This document shows positions 32,982-45,838 of a stretch of 64,000 nt of DNA, one piece after another. The notes beneath the pieces were generated by a model, which worked only from the letters and a program-made list of their open reading frames with translations, was not told where the DNA came from and made no database searches. Position numbers and translations under genes: made by a program. How positions within the stretch are numbered: the stretch's first letter is position 1; each line of letters starts with the position of its first letter. The DNA comes from Actinostola sp. cb2023 (taxonomy: Eukaryota; Cnidaria; Anthozoa; Actiniaria; Actinostolidae), in contig JAUJYZ010000032.1 of assembly GCA_033675265.1 (NCBI GenBank), positions 98,501 to 162,500 on the forward strand. Reading direction: 5' to 3'.

Positions 32982-35900
32982 ATGGCGTCTGAGGTAAGAA
33001 ATCTTCGGATAAAATGCACTTACAATGAAATAATATACCACATCTTTCTTGATTATTATCTTTCCTTGAAGGCGATTCATCAATACTTTGAAGATATCTT
33101 AAAAAGGTGAGCAAAGAAATCGTGTTTGAGTTTGAAATGATTTTCTTCAGTCACGAGACTTGCACAAGACAAGTTGTAGTTCGACTGAAAACGAATTTTG
33201 TCGGGTTTATTTTGTGATTTTTCATATCTTTGCTTCATACCCAATTAAAAATACCAGCTTTCAGCGATGTTTATAAGTTTAAACTACATTTGGCATAGCT
33301 TTGAACATTGCTAATAATATAACATTCAAATATAAAATTAAAGTAAGCTTGAATAAACTATTAAACTCATTACCTATCATGGAATTTTACTTCAACTAGA
33401 TTTGAAGGAATCCTTGCAATTATTGTCACCGACAGAGATGGAGTCCCAGTTGTAAAGGGTGAGTAATAACTAACAACATCGATGTTGTTCAGTATTGAAA
33501 TAACTGATGACCAAGATTGCACATATTTTTTAATGCTTTAATTTAGGTAAAAATTCAGCTTAGCTTCTATGAATCTTGTTCATTGAAGGTCTTCATGTGT
33601 TCAATGATACAGCATATTCAGGTTGAGTGTTTTAATGGCAACTTTTGTCGCTATCATTTTGACAGTTTTAATTTAAAAGCATGCATGAATGAATAAATGT
33701 GACGTCTAGTGAAATCCTGTCTCCCTCGCATTGCCGACAGAACTAAGAATGGATGCGAGGGAGACTAGTGAAGTCCCTGCCCCCAGAAACGTCTGATATT
33801 TCACCTGACATCACAAATAACCGCTGTAGTTTTGGCTGATACTTGTCGATGGTCTTTTAATTTACTGTGAAATATATAATAATAATTATGCATTCGCATA
33901 TTACTGTCTTGATTTTGAAGCAAATTGAATATCTTGTTCAGGAAGCTGATTGGTTAGTAAAGGCGACAGGGATCGAAGCTTCTATGTGAATGCTAAAAAC
34001 ACTGTAAAGTTCAAAATCCAAATTTCAGATAATGAAATTATATTTAAATTTTAAAATTAAATTATTTTTTATTTATATTAACTTATCTTATTTCAATTTT
34101 CAAATTTCAATTATTATTTTTTACATTTTCTATCTATTTTTTCTACTAGTTGCTGATTCAAGAACTCCATCAAGTGCACTTCGGAGCAGTTATTTAGCCA
34201 TATTTGCAAATGCAACTGAACAAGTGAGTCATATTTGTTTGCTTGCTCTTTTCAATTTACTGATTGACCTCTACAACTCACGTGGTACAGTCATTTCAGA
34301 AAACGTTGTCACTAACCGGCCTCACGACTACGCAACTAGACTGAATGGGAGTATGGGTAGAATGGTGTAGTCATGTAGTCAGTGAGGCCAGTCGGTGACA
34401 ACTTTTTCTGAAATGACTGTATACTACATGTTACTGTCACCAAAAAGTTTGGACATTGTCCGTGAATTGTCGTACAAACACACTAACTTTTAAGTACAGT
34501 TTATTGACTTGATTTAGGTTTCTAAACACATGATTTGTGGTCTAATTCCAGGCAAGTAAGCTTGGATTGTCAAAGAACAAGAAAATAATATGCTCCTTTC
34601 CTAATTACCAGGTAAAACATAAATCATTACTTACAATAATTATTATTTGATAAGGTTCCTCTGCCTTGGATAAGACGTAGTGTTTGAATCATCTTTGTAT
34701 AAACTCCAAAAGTTACAAGAACTGTGTAAGTGATCTCTGATCAAAATATAAATTCTCCTCTAGGATCTTTGAATTCCAAGGGAGAATTTGAATTTTGATC
34801 ACAAGTCACTTGCACTGTTCTTGTATGGACCCCTTCAGTTAGGGTTACTCTGATCAAAATCTAAATTCTCCTGTAGGATCTTTGAATTCCAAAGGAGAAT
34901 TTAGATTTTGATCACAAGTCACTTACACTGTTCTTGCATGAACCCCTTCAGTTAGGGTTACTCTGATCAAAATCTAAATTCTCCTGTAGGATCTTTGAAT
35001 TCCAAAGGAGAATTTGGATTTCAATCACAAGTCACTTACAACACTGTTCTTGTATGGACCCCTTCAGTATGGAATTTGATCACAATTCACTTTATGCAAG
35101 TTGTTTATTATCCAACTGTACTCAGTAGAGTACAAAAATTAATATTGCGTGAGTAGGCCTGGAACGAGTACAAATATCCAGCCATATTTGTACTCCTCTA
35201 TAATGCGTGACTCTAAATATCCAGATAAGATAGTACCTTTATTTTTTGGCCTTCATGTGTGAGATGAATTTGTTGTTGGTTCTCCCTTGCTCTGAGGTTT
35301 TTCTTCTCTGAGGAGAGAACGAACCGGCTGACAAACTCTACTCACATATAGTGGCCAGTCCAGCAATTGAACTAGCCACCACAGCGGCGAGAGGTGTGAC
35401 CACTCAACCACCTACATGTACATGCTTCCCATTTATCTGAGATTAGTTTGAATTGGTGTAAAATATTATTTTCTTCTAGGTTGTCCATTTCAATTACTTA
35501 CCTCTGGTGATCACTGTTGTGGCGACCAACACAGCAAATACAGGTAACTAACAAATAAATTCGTTTTTCTTATCTACATACATGTATAATAATAATGATG
35601 ACGAGACGACGACGACAATGATAATAATAATAATTACAACAACAACAACAACTTTATATGAGTGTCAAATCTTCTAGCAGAGCACAAGTGCTCCACTAAT
35701 CGGGGACACTTAGTAGTGTAGGTCAGGCCACACATGCCGGGAACTTTGTGACCTACTCTTAGTCAAACAGTGGTGTGGTTCTTTTACGTCCCTTTGGTGC
35801 AATGTAATGGTGTATGGAGACGGGACCACCATTTTACGTGGTCATCCGAGCCACACGAAGGTCTAACCATTTGTAGATGTAATTACAAAGGCAGAATAAA

Positions 35901-36210
35901 AAAGTAAAACAAACACAAAAAATAATTAAACATACAAACATACAAACAAAAACAAACATATTTACCACAAATTTACAAGTTTACAAATTTTTACAAGTTT
36001 TACAAGTTTTTTTATTTATTTGTACCATATATGTACTTGTTACAAAATACATCAATAAATAAATTATACAAATATATACATAATTATGATATATTAGTTT
36101 TGAATCAAATAATTTCTGGTTTATATCTTGTTTCAGGTATCATTCTCAGCCTGGAAACTGATTTGGAGAATTTAGTAAAGGACTTAAAGACCACGGTTGA
36201 TGGAGAATAA
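32982..36210 (+). CDS. LAMTOR3: LAMTOR3 (Ragulator subunit, MEK-binding partner 1)
   Basis: Roadblock/LC7-fold scaffold that pairs with LAMTOR2 on late endosomes/lysosomes, in the Ragulator complex for Rag GTPase-mTORC1 signalling and as a MEK1-ERK scaffold. Seven exons join in phase: 32982-32993, 33072-33106, 33400-33458, 34150-34223, 34552-34611, 35480-35543 and 36137-36210, giving 125 aa (vertebrate protein 124). Clear motifs are ILAIIVTDRDGVPVVK (residues 18-33), LGLSKNKKIICSFPNYQ and VVHFNYLPLVITVVATNTAN, then GIILSLETDLENLV. The start is a four-residue first exon (MASE), close to the MADD of the vertebrate protein. All donors and acceptors are GT/AG. An AATAAA lies at 36308. It looks intact and functional. 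Confidence 0.95.
34286..34422. mobile_element. TA-flanked hairpin MITE in LAMTOR3 intron 4
   Basis: TACAGTCATTTCAGAAAA and its complement at 34405-34422 bound 137 bp. It lies just downstream of exon 4. Confidence 0.8.
34725..35085. repeat. Array of three 120-bp palindromic units
   Basis: Unit tctgatcaaaatctaaattc followed by its inverted arm and tcacaagtcacttacactgt, then gttcttgcatgaaccccttc. Three copies with small changes in a LAMTOR3 intron. Same family as 2225 and 44110. Confidence 0.9.
35245..35420 (-). mobile_element. Decayed family C SINE fragment
   Basis: The tRNA-like part ccagtccagcaattgaacta and gagagaacgaa match the family C copies. An inverted ttctcccttgctctgagg fragment lies beside it. 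Confidence 0.5.
35570..36125. other. LAMTOR3 last intron: simple repeats and old retroposon tail
   Basis: gacgacgacaatgataataa and acaaca runs are followed by a sequence (gtgtcaaatcttctagcaga, ctaatcggggacac) related to that near 47990-48050. From 35880 to 36090 it is AT-rich filler with caaaca and acaagttt repeats. Confidence 0.5.
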
Positions 36211-36307
36211 TAGTTAATTTTAATAGTGTATAAATCTCTGCTAAATTCATAACAAGCATTATCAACTCATTGTTGACGATAGTAAATTAGTATTATATAT
36301 GTTTGTT

Positions 36308-36313
36308 AATAAA
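36308..36313 (+). terminator. LAMTOR3 polyadenylation signal (AATAAA)
   Basis: Canonical hexamer about 100 bp after the LAMTOR3 stop codon. Confidence 0.6.
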
Positions 36314-36328
36314 ATCTGGTCAAATCAC

Positions 36329-36644
36329 AGGCAGCCCAACCATTGCTTTTGAGGCTATTTAATAATAAATATAAATACATTTATATTCGCGCGTCTTTTT
36401 TTGATGGGTTTCCTGTGGTAGAGCGCACGCGCGCAATACGAATTATATTGGGCTTCCTGTGTTGAGTAAGGTATAAGAACGCACACAGGGATCCCAACAT
36501 TATACATTTCTATGCACAGGGAACCCAACGTATCGCATATCGCGCGCGCACTCTACCACAGGAAACCCATCAAAAAAGACGCGCGAATATAAATGAATTT
36601 ATATTTATTAATAAATAGCCTCAAAAGCAATGGTTGGGCTGCCT
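36329..36644. mobile_element. 316-bp MITE with aggcagcccaacc ends
   Basis: aggcagcccaaccattgctt and its complement, with arms extending over 90 bp (including cgcgcgtctttttt). tcaaatcac occurs on both sides and may be the target duplication. Confidence 0.85.
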
Positions 36645-36885
36645 TTATTCAAATCACCAATTTGTGCCTGTGGATTACTAATTAGCACTGAAATCAAAGG
36701 CACCCGGCCTTACCACCCCTTTCCCCAAAGTTGTGCGCCTGCGATATACTTCAGCGGCAACATAGTGAAAGTACACGGGAGTGAGCGAGTGATCCCAAAA
36801 TTTTCTAAAGACATCCGGTTGACTGTTGAGGGCCACAGCGTTATCAGTTAGTTGTTCATACTACCCTCGTTAAATAAAGTCACTT

Positions 36886-37028
36886 AGGCTAAGAACAGAC
36901 GCCGATCTTATCATGAGCCGTACCCAATTCAAACAATAGATCATGAGGCGGCTACTTATTAATTCTTTTGAAATGCTCATGGATATTTCGGTACGGCTCA
37001 TGATAAGATCGGCGTCTGTTCTTAGCCT
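36886..37028. mobile_element. 143-bp hairpin MITE
   Basis: aggctaagaacagacgccga and its complement form the ends. The interior is related to the 'ggcctagttc' family (tcaaacaatagatcatgagg). Confidence 0.85.
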
Positions 37029-37104
37029 TACTTACTTATCCCTACAACTAGTGGATTACATCGATCCACGAGTTTTAAAAAGGCATAAAGTCTCGAAAGT
37101 GGTT

Positions 37105-37185
37105 TCGCGGAATGGAGCACTGCATTGAGCTACACGGATTAGGGGAAAGTCGAAACAAGAAGGTGAGGTCATGAAGAATCGCTTG
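37105..37185 (-). mobile_element. Truncated family B SINE
   Basis: Reverse complement shares ttcatgacctcac and gtgtagctcaatgcag with the copy at 10208. Confidence 0.65.
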
Positions 37186-37189
37186 CAAT

Positions 37190-38105
37190 CCTTCAGTTCC
37201 ATCCCCGTGGCCTATTCCGGGGGGGCACTCCCAACGAAAGTGACGGGGACGCTCGTCGGAAATTTTGAAAATGACCCCTAATAGGTACCCGAGTCTATCG
37301 GGGCCATTTCAACCGTTTAGGCGAAGAATTCTTAGGGAGCGTTTCAGTCCGAGCCTGCGTTGCAGCCGGAATCAAACCCCGAAGAGTATCAGCGTTTCAT
37401 GCAGTAGACGAGTATTAAGCCGGCTGAGCGATTCGAAAACGCTCCCTAAGAATTCTTCGTTAAAATTACAACGTTTTCCAAAGTGGAGATTCAGTTTGAA
37501 AACGGCTATTCGTCATAAGTGTGGACCATGCTCGAGAATCCATCGGTGCTCTTCGGAGTGAGCTCGGAAATCGCCCGGATTCTCGAGCATGAAGTGTGGA
37601 CAGGAACAGAATAGTTTAGCTATAGGGCCATTTCAACTTTTAGGCGAAGAAATTCGGCTTAGAGAGCGTTTATATTCCTGATACGATATTGTTCAAGGAA
37701 TTATCACTGTCTTATAAAGCCATAAACACAAGCAACATACGCAGACAGCTCAGTACTGTTTATCATTTGTCACCGGCACCCGATTGCATGAATGCATGGT
37801 GTTCTGAGTATGCGTATGTCATTCAGTGTGCTGATGCTTATGTCGCTACTGAGGCTTACGATGCGCTTCTGGTGAGCTGTAGCTCCATGGTTTTAGTTCA
37901 GTTCGTTTTCTCTTTTCTGAGCAGTAGAATATGAAGGCCCCCTGGCGATAAAATTAAAAAATACCCGCGTTTTTTTAAATCAAAACCGTTCTTCTAGCTG
38001 TGTGCGCGCGTTTTTTAGTCTCGTCTCATTCTCTCACGGTCCCCGAACTCTTCATTCTTGGCGCAGTTTCGCGAAAACGTAGTACTTTTTCAGTAGATTT
38101 TTATC
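37190..38105. other. Composite repeat region upstream of the ectoine-synthase-like gene
   Basis: Inverted ggcgaagaattcttaggg against cctaagaattcttcg at 37315-37460. tcgagaatccatcggtgctc at 37535 is shared with the insertion at 55476. A decayed hairpin (aacacaagcaacatacgcag) at 37725-37860 is related to the element at 48273. No gene. Confidence 0.6.
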
Positions 38106-38108
38106 GTT

Positions 38109-38298
38109 ATGAAGCATCGCATTCTTTCTGAATTACCAGAGCAAAAACTGGGCGACAGTGAGTTGACAGGAAAGGTTCTGGCCTCTCTTGATGACAATGT
38201 TGGGTTTTTCATGTGTCAAGTGATTTTGGAAAAAGGCCGAAAACACGAGCTGAGAGCCATTTATGGAGGTCATAATCATATCTATTACTGTATGGAAG
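38109..38298 (+). CDS. ectC-like: Ectoine-synthase-like gene exon 1
   Basis: ATG at 38109, 190 nt, donor GAAG/gtacgt. Codes for MKHRILSELPEQKLGDSELT through HIYYCMEG, the first half of cupin 1. Confidence 0.8.
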
Positions 38299-38568
38299 GT
38301 ACGTTCGTTCAATTCACTAATGTTAGTCATCCATATGGAGGTCATAATGACTCTTTGCTCGGTAGGGTTGTCCTTCTACTTAGTACCCTTTGAGCAGAGT
38401 TTTTTTCTTTCTTTTCTCGTCGTTTCCTTCGTGCATGGCGAGTATCAGAAAAAAAAACCTCTGCTCACAGGGTATCTACTTAGGCTCATGTAAAAGGAAA
38501 TATAGCGGCGTCGATCGATTACGATCTCATTGTACAGAAGAAAATGATCAATGCATTCTTAGTCATGT

Positions 38569-39718
<1,150 letters not shown>

Positions 39719-40069
39719 AACCTTTATTTAAATACGGGGTAACTCTTTTAGCGAAGAAACTGACGCTAATCAATATAGTCTATTAGTGGAGGTCGTTTTT
39801 ACACAAGACTCAGCACCTATGTTTTCCAATTTGTAAATAGACTCGTCACAAGTCCACCACATTTTTTATCCCGTTTTTTTTCTGATAGCGAGCGCCAAAT
39901 CAGTCGCGAGAACTTTGAGAAAGACTTCGCACGAGTTCAAAACCGAGTTCAAAAATCCCCAGAGTCAGGGGTCACACGAATGGAGGATTCACGTCATGCA
40001 ATACAATACTCTATCAAAATACATTCAGATCAGAAATCAATGTGGTCTGATTGGATGAGAATTAAAGCA

Positions 40070-40512
40070 AAGAAAGAAAGGAAGGAAGGAATTATATCGA
40101 AAGGAAGGAAGGAAAGACGCGGAAAGAAGGAAAGAAAGAAGGAACGAAAGAAGGAACGAAAGAAGGAAAGAAAGAGGAAAGGAAAGCAGGAAGGAAGGAA
40201 TGAACGAAATGAAGGAAGGACTGAAGGAAGAAAGGGAGAAAAGAAGGAAGTAAGGAAGGAAAGAAGAAAGAAAGAAACAAAGAAAGAAAGAAAGAAAGGA
40301 AAGAATCAAAGAAGGAAGGAAGGAAAGAAGGACGCAAGGAAGGAAGGAAAGAAGGAAGAAAGGAAGGAAGGAAGGAAGGAAGGAAGGAAGGAAGGAAGGA
40401 AGGAAGGAAGGAAGGAAGGAAGGAAGGAAGGAAGGAAGGAAGGAAGGAAGGAAGGAAGGAAGGAAGGAAGGAAGGAAGGAAGGAAGGAAGGAAGGAAGGA
40501 AGGAAGGAAGAA
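40070..40512. repeat. GGAA/GAAA microsatellite
   Basis: Degenerate gaaagaaagg repeats passing into pure ggaaggaa from about 40360, ending 47 bp before the exon at 40560. The polypurine tract lies on the coding strand. Confidence 0.98.
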
Positions 40513-40559
40513 GCAAGCAACCCATTACATACTGACAATCCCTTCATTCTCTATTCCAG

Positions 40560-41134
40560 GTCAGTGCACCATAACCATCACTGATGCCAAACAATATACA
40601 TTAACAAGTGATACAGTACTGGCTCTTTCATCTTCAACCAAGGCACACATCGTTGTCCACGACACTGCCCGACTCGCCATCACCTCGGTACCAGCCCTCC
40701 CGAACACTGAGTCCCAGCCTTACTTCTTGAGCTTGAAAGATCTCTTGGGAACCGACCGAGATGTGGCTTACGGTAGTGGCTTTAGCAGAAGATTAGTCTC
40801 AGACAAAGTGACCACTTCAATGTATCTGTGCACAATACTTTGCCTGATGCCAACAGGAAAGTTCGTTTAGAATATAAAAATCACTTTGAAGCAGTGTTGT
40901 TGTTTAAGGGCCGAACGCAATACTGGTGGAATGATGACTCTGATCGAGACGGTGGTGTTTGACGAGAAGGATGCGGTCAGCGGTGAAGGTGTCATGTGTC
41001 TACTAGACCAGCACCAAAGTCATGGTTTTGAGTCGACTGATAAGAATAGCCAGATGATATGTGTGTTCTATCCTGCTTTAAAAGGAGACGAGAAGCATGA
41101 TTTCAGTAACAGCTCTGCAAGCTCTTATTATTAG
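40560..41134 (+). CDS. ectC-like: Ectoine-synthase-like gene exon 2 (frame disrupted)
   Basis: Starts after ttccag and finishes cupin 1 (QCTITITDAKQYTLTSDTVL). It contains all of cupin 2. Frame: 40562 to about 40818 in one phase, about 40819-40920 one base back, then the first phase again to TAG at 41132-41134. No stop occurs within each segment's own frame. Confidence 0.75.
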
Positions 41135-41139
41135 AACTC

Positions 41140-42090
41140 AACGGGAAAGTTTTGGTCATATAGCTTCTTTCTAGTCTTTCTAGAACTGGCCCTTGCATGT
41201 AACAAGGAGAAATTGTATCATCGATTAACAGTGATCATATCTGACTGTGCATGATAATTTTAAAAATCCACATTAATTGAAGAGTTGCATGGTCAGGTTA
41301 ACTAATCGAACTTGGGTGTAGTGAGAGCACTAGTAATTAATGATTATGATTATGATTATAATTATTGTACTTTATAAAATATATGTGTAAAAGCCAAAGG
41401 CACTAATATAATCAAATAAAAAAACTTCAAAACTTCAAAAAACTTCAAACTTCACTTGCCTATCACCGCTGCGTTTTTGAGTTGAGTTTACCAGTTCGTT
41501 CCTTCCTTGCTCAGTTTAAAGGTTTTTCTACAGGAACTCCGGTTTTCCTCCCTTAGAAAACGAACAAGTGAGATAAGCCAGGTGGATAGAATATAGAATG
41601 TAGTAAGAATGGGATATAAAATGGAGTACTGAAGAATTTAGCAGTACTAGTACTGCTAATAAGCAGACAGCTATATTGAACGGACGGTGAACCCGAAATT
41701 TCCCGACCATATGTACAGTAAGAAATACGGACACCAAAATGGGCTGAAATGAAAGATGCTAGAGATTGCCTGATATATTTCAAAAAGTGACAAAAAACAA
41801 TCGCGAATCAACGACACATCTGATTAGATTCCAAATAACGACGTGTAAAGAAGGCTTGATTCATACGTCGAACTTTGCATTTACCGAATATTCAAAACGG
41901 TACCGGTGGATTGTGAAACCTCCATTTGACGCTCGCGCGCAACGCAACGGGGTCTTTTAATCCACGAGTTAAAAAATAGAGGCTTGGTTACAAAGTTCTC
42001 CGGTAACCGTTCGGGAATCGTTCGGTACTTGAACTAATCAAGATTCGTCCCTCTTGAATTTTTGAACACATTTTCCGCTAAAACCCTTCT
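41140..42090. other. Intergenic region between the ectoine-synthase-like gene and the dehydrogenase
   Basis: Contains a gattatgattat tail near 41340-41370 with aataaa-rich sequence. A family C SINE fragment (ccttgctcagtttaaaggtt, aactccggttttcctccc) lies at 41490-41560. The rest is unrecognised; the last 100 bp are presumably the dehydrogenase promoter. Confidence 0.5.
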
Positions 42091-42098
42091 CTTCGGCC

Positions 42099-43785
42099 AT
42101 GAACAACGCTGTCCAACTGTGGGATGGCAATCTATCGGTCATAACACGACCTATGCCTCACGTGCAGTCGGTTCTGGATGTGATTGTGAAGATCACATAC
42201 GCTGCTGTTAGTGGCACGGATTTAGACGTTTTGGAAGGCAAAATACAGCATTCTAAATCGATTATACTCGGCCATCAGTTCGTAGGGATTGTCAAGGAGA
42301 TGGGAGCTGATGTCAAGCATGTGATTGTGGGTGATAGGTAAGGGCAATATTGAACTGATTCAGTCGTTGCTCCGATCCATCGCGTCCAAAAGGGATTTTT
42401 AAGCTTAAATATTTTAGCATGTTTTGGGATATGTTGTGGTTTCGAACGGGTGGCTCGATTACCACAGGAACGCGAGCTAACGTTACCATATAACTTAAAT
42501 ATCTGTGGATATCGTATTTAAATTGTGTTTCATTGCACATGTACTGTACATCCACTGATCCAGTTCGACCATCAAATTTTGACACAGGAATCCCATGACC
42601 CAAGCCCTTCCAGATTTGCGGAAGAATGATATAATTATTGTTGTGAAATATTTTCTTTGGATTTCAGGAGAATCCTTATACTGTTTCTTTCCCAACAATT
42701 ACTGTCTCTCCTCTCTCCTCTCTCCCCCTTTCCCCCCTCTTCTTCGTCTTGATCATAGATTGTTATCTTTTACTCTCTGTTGTTTTCATTCAGACACTTT
42801 GCACTGTTCAAATCTCTGCCATCTTGAACTATTTATCTTGTACTTGGCTGTGCACACTAGCAGCCGGGTTCGACTCTCTAAAAAAGACACTTCTTATGAA
42901 CTATGCATCTAAATGGATTGTAACTCAGTAATCTGATATCAATACACATGTATATCTTTCACTTTTGAACATCTTAGGGTCGTCGTCAATCCTCATACTA
43001 GCTGCAACATGTGCGACTTCTGCTTGAAAGGCCAACCTTACTTCTGCAAAGTAGAAGGCAAAAATGCTACCATAGGCCTGAAGCGAAATGGTGGCTGGGC
43101 ACAGTTCTGTCGGCTGACGGCAAAGAATGTCATACCACTGCCGCACCAAGTTACCTTTGAACAAGCACTCTTTGCCGAGCCCTTATCGTGTGTGCTTCAT
43201 GGCTGGAAGTTGCTTGGACCTATACAAGACGATGTTGAGGTACTGATATGCGGAGCAGGGAACAGCGGTCTACTCTGGGCTTCGTTTCTTCATTTTAGGG
43301 GTTATAGAGAAGTTGTTGTGTCAGACATTTTGAAAGGGAGACAAAAGATTGCACAACAGTTGGACTTTGGCTTTCAAGTCGTGAATCCTGAGATATTAAT
43401 TTCTGAAGCCCGGAATGCAGAACACGAAAAAGACGAAGAGTGGGGATTTGACATAATCATTGATAGCACAGGAGACCCAAAGTGCTTTGAGCAAAACTTG
43501 AAATTATTACGCCGTGGGGGGAAAATACTGTTATTAGGAGCATGTTTTCCGAGTTCTGAAGTAACTCTCAGCCCTTATGAAATCTGCAGAAAAGAACTGA
43601 AAATTCTTACTTCAACTTTCAATCCTTCTATGTTCACCTCGGCTATTCAAGTGATCAAAGATATGGGTGAGAAATATCTAGGGTTTGAACGGTTAGGAGT
43701 ACGTACGTTCCAACTACAAGAGTATATGGCAGCAGTAGAGACAATGCGCAGCGGAGAAATCTCCAAAGGTGTCTTTGAGTATTAG
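42099..43785 (+). CDS. Zinc-type medium-chain dehydrogenase (polyol/threonine dehydrogenase-like)
   Basis: Two exons, 42099-42337 and 42978-43785 (AG/gtaagg, cttag/G), 348 aa, normal family length. Medium-chain dehydrogenase/reductase of the sorbitol/threonine/altritol dehydrogenase branch, expected to oxidise a polyol or amino alcohol with NAD(P). Structural zinc cysteines C89, C92, C95 and C103 (SCNMCDFCLKGQPYFC) are complete. The Rossmann motif is GAGNSG (172-177), and a conserved Glu lies in AEPLSC (147). Odd: the catalytic-zinc Cys of the usual GxCGTD motif is Ser38 (AVSGTD), and the usual GHE is GHQ (58-60). Metal binding and substrate are therefore uncertain. The reading frame is intact. 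The exact substrate cannot be told from sequence. Confidence 0.9.
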
Positions 43786-44105
43786 ACTGTGAACGGACTG
43801 TCCCTCTTTTCCCTCCAGACTCAGTTGAACGAGAGAAAAGCCGATCCCGGGAAAAACCGATCCCAGATGCCCTGGATTCTAAAATCTCGTCTTCGCTTAG
43901 CCTGGTCCTCTGCTTTGACCAAGGACCGTCTGAAATTCAGGCTAGTCTGCACTGAGTCTGGAGGGAAAAGGAGGGACTCTTCGCAGACTATTGAGTATTG
44001 ACAGTGGCATTATAATTATATTCTTAAAGTTATTTTTGTAGATTTTGAGGATATTATCTGGCACTACCATAACATTATTCAACCATCATATTGGAGTGAT
44101 CCATG
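43786..44105. other. 3' flank of dehydrogenase, nothing recognised
   Basis: No open frame of note. cctggtcctctgctttgacc and an inverted partner suggest an old MITE remnant. Confidence 0.4.
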
Positions 44106-44680
44106 CAATGACAGTGTAATCTGATGAAAATCTAAATTCCCCTGTGTGACTTTTTTAATTCTAAAGGAGAATTTGGATTTTGATCACAAGTCACTCAGGC
44201 CTAGTTCAGACGTCGTGCTAATCATGAGCCGTTCTCATTTCAAACAATAGATAATGAGACGGCTTCTTTTGAAGTAATTAAGAACGGCTCTTGGAAAGTA
44301 CGGCATTTGAACTAGGCTATACACTGTTCTTGCATAGACCCCTTCAGTTAGGGTTACTCCGATCAAAATCTAAATTCTCCTCCAGGTTCTATGAATTCTA
44401 AAGGAGAATTTGGATTTTGATCACATTGAAGTCACTTACACTGTTCTTGCATGGACCTTCAGTTAGGGTTACTCTGATCAAAATCTAAATTCTCCTGTAG
44501 GATCTTGAATTCCAAAGGAGAATTTGGATTTTGATCACAAGTCACTTGCACTGTTCTTGCATGAACCCCTTCAGTTAGGGTTACTCTGATCAAAATCTAA
44601 ATTCTCCTGTAGGATCTTTGAATTACAAAGGAGAATTTGGATTTGGATCACAAGTCACTATTAAATACTGTTCTTGTGCA
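44106..44680. repeat. Array of 120-bp palindromic units, interrupted by a MITE
   Basis: Five units of tgatcaaaatctaaattctc with inverted arm and ttgatcacaagtcactta. The first unit is broken by the element at 44196-44319. Confidence 0.9.
44196..44319. mobile_element. 'aggcctagttcagacg' MITE inserted in the palindromic array
   Basis: Ends aggcctagttca and tgaactaggct. Interior gagccgttctcatttcaaac. Third copy of the family seen at 1702 and 15932. Confidence 0.8.
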
Positions 44681-45060
44681 GATTACTTCAATTAGATGGA
44701 GTGCAACTTCTCTTATTTCAAAAACAATAAGATGTAGTAATAATTCAGAGAAGCTATGATTTCAGTCATTCAAAGTAAATCAGACAGATGATCGTACTGT
44801 ATAGAGCCTTAATTTTTGACCCTGAGGTGGCGGCTGATATTCAGGCTACCTGCTATAGTAAGCGGTCACATGACAATTAAAAGGCTTCAAATAAACATGT
44901 GAAATCGGCAGATGGAACTGACAAGAGGAGGCAAGCCGTGCGCCGCTACGCAGGCTAGAGAAGGCATGGATTTTGAAAGATGCCATCTATTTTGAAATGT
45001 TAAAGATTAGTTTTCTTTATCGTTGATTATAGGTACTATTCAGTTGATAAGAAAAATTGG

Positions 45061-45441
45061 CAATAGACCGAATGCAATAATGGCAGAATAATTTGCATAA
45101 ACTGAGAAAAAATACAAATTTAAAAATGTAATAAATATAATATCCTTTTTTTGAAAGACCAATACATCAAAAGCGCATCAATTTAAATATAAACCTCGTA
45201 AAGTTATAACCATTTGAATTCTAGCAATTGCATGGAAACAAGGCTAGTCAGTCCCAAACTTCCCATACAAATCTTTGTGATTTCAATTCGCTATAACTTT
45301 TTTACATTTTTGTAGAATCACTCTAAAATCTTGTAGGTTTGTTTTTGTTATTATACTCTTTGAAACGATGGCTGTATCATATCACTAACTACACAATAAA
45401 TGAGATTTACTGATTCTGCCATTATTGCATTCGGTCTATTG
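45061..45441. mobile_element. 381-bp MITE with CAATAGACCGAATGC ends
   Basis: caatagaccgaatgcaataa and its complement at 45422-45441 are perfect ends. A direct repeat of flanking sequence (ccatctgttttgaaat, attcagttgataagaaaaa) lies on both sides (44985-45060 and 45507-45590). Confidence 0.9.
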
Positions 45442-45838
45442 GAACTGAGAAAAGCGGCATTGATTTTGAAATCTGCCACAGGTTTATGCCAGTCTTCTAT
45501 TAAAATCCCTGCCATCTGTTTTGAAATATTGAAGATTAGGTTTCTTTAGCATTGATAAAAGGTATTCAGTTGATAAGAAAAAGCCCATGTATTTTGAAAT
45601 ATTATTAACTCAGTTTTCTATTCAATTCAATTCAATGAAATACCAGTAGTTGTTCATACGTATTTGTAATACAGTAATGGCTAAACTTCAGGGAGTTTTT
45701 GAAAGATTGTAATACCTAAATATAATAAACTTATAAACATTATTTTTGTGAATTTGACTATTAAAATTCATTATTATTACAAGGATGTACGTGTTGGCAT
45801 AATAGTAATTTCTGTACGAGTGGGAGAGTTATGGTGCA

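Noticed and set aside
34032..34370. 112-aa ORF as a separate gene
   Set aside because: It is LAMTOR3 exon 4 plus intron sequence read through on both sides.
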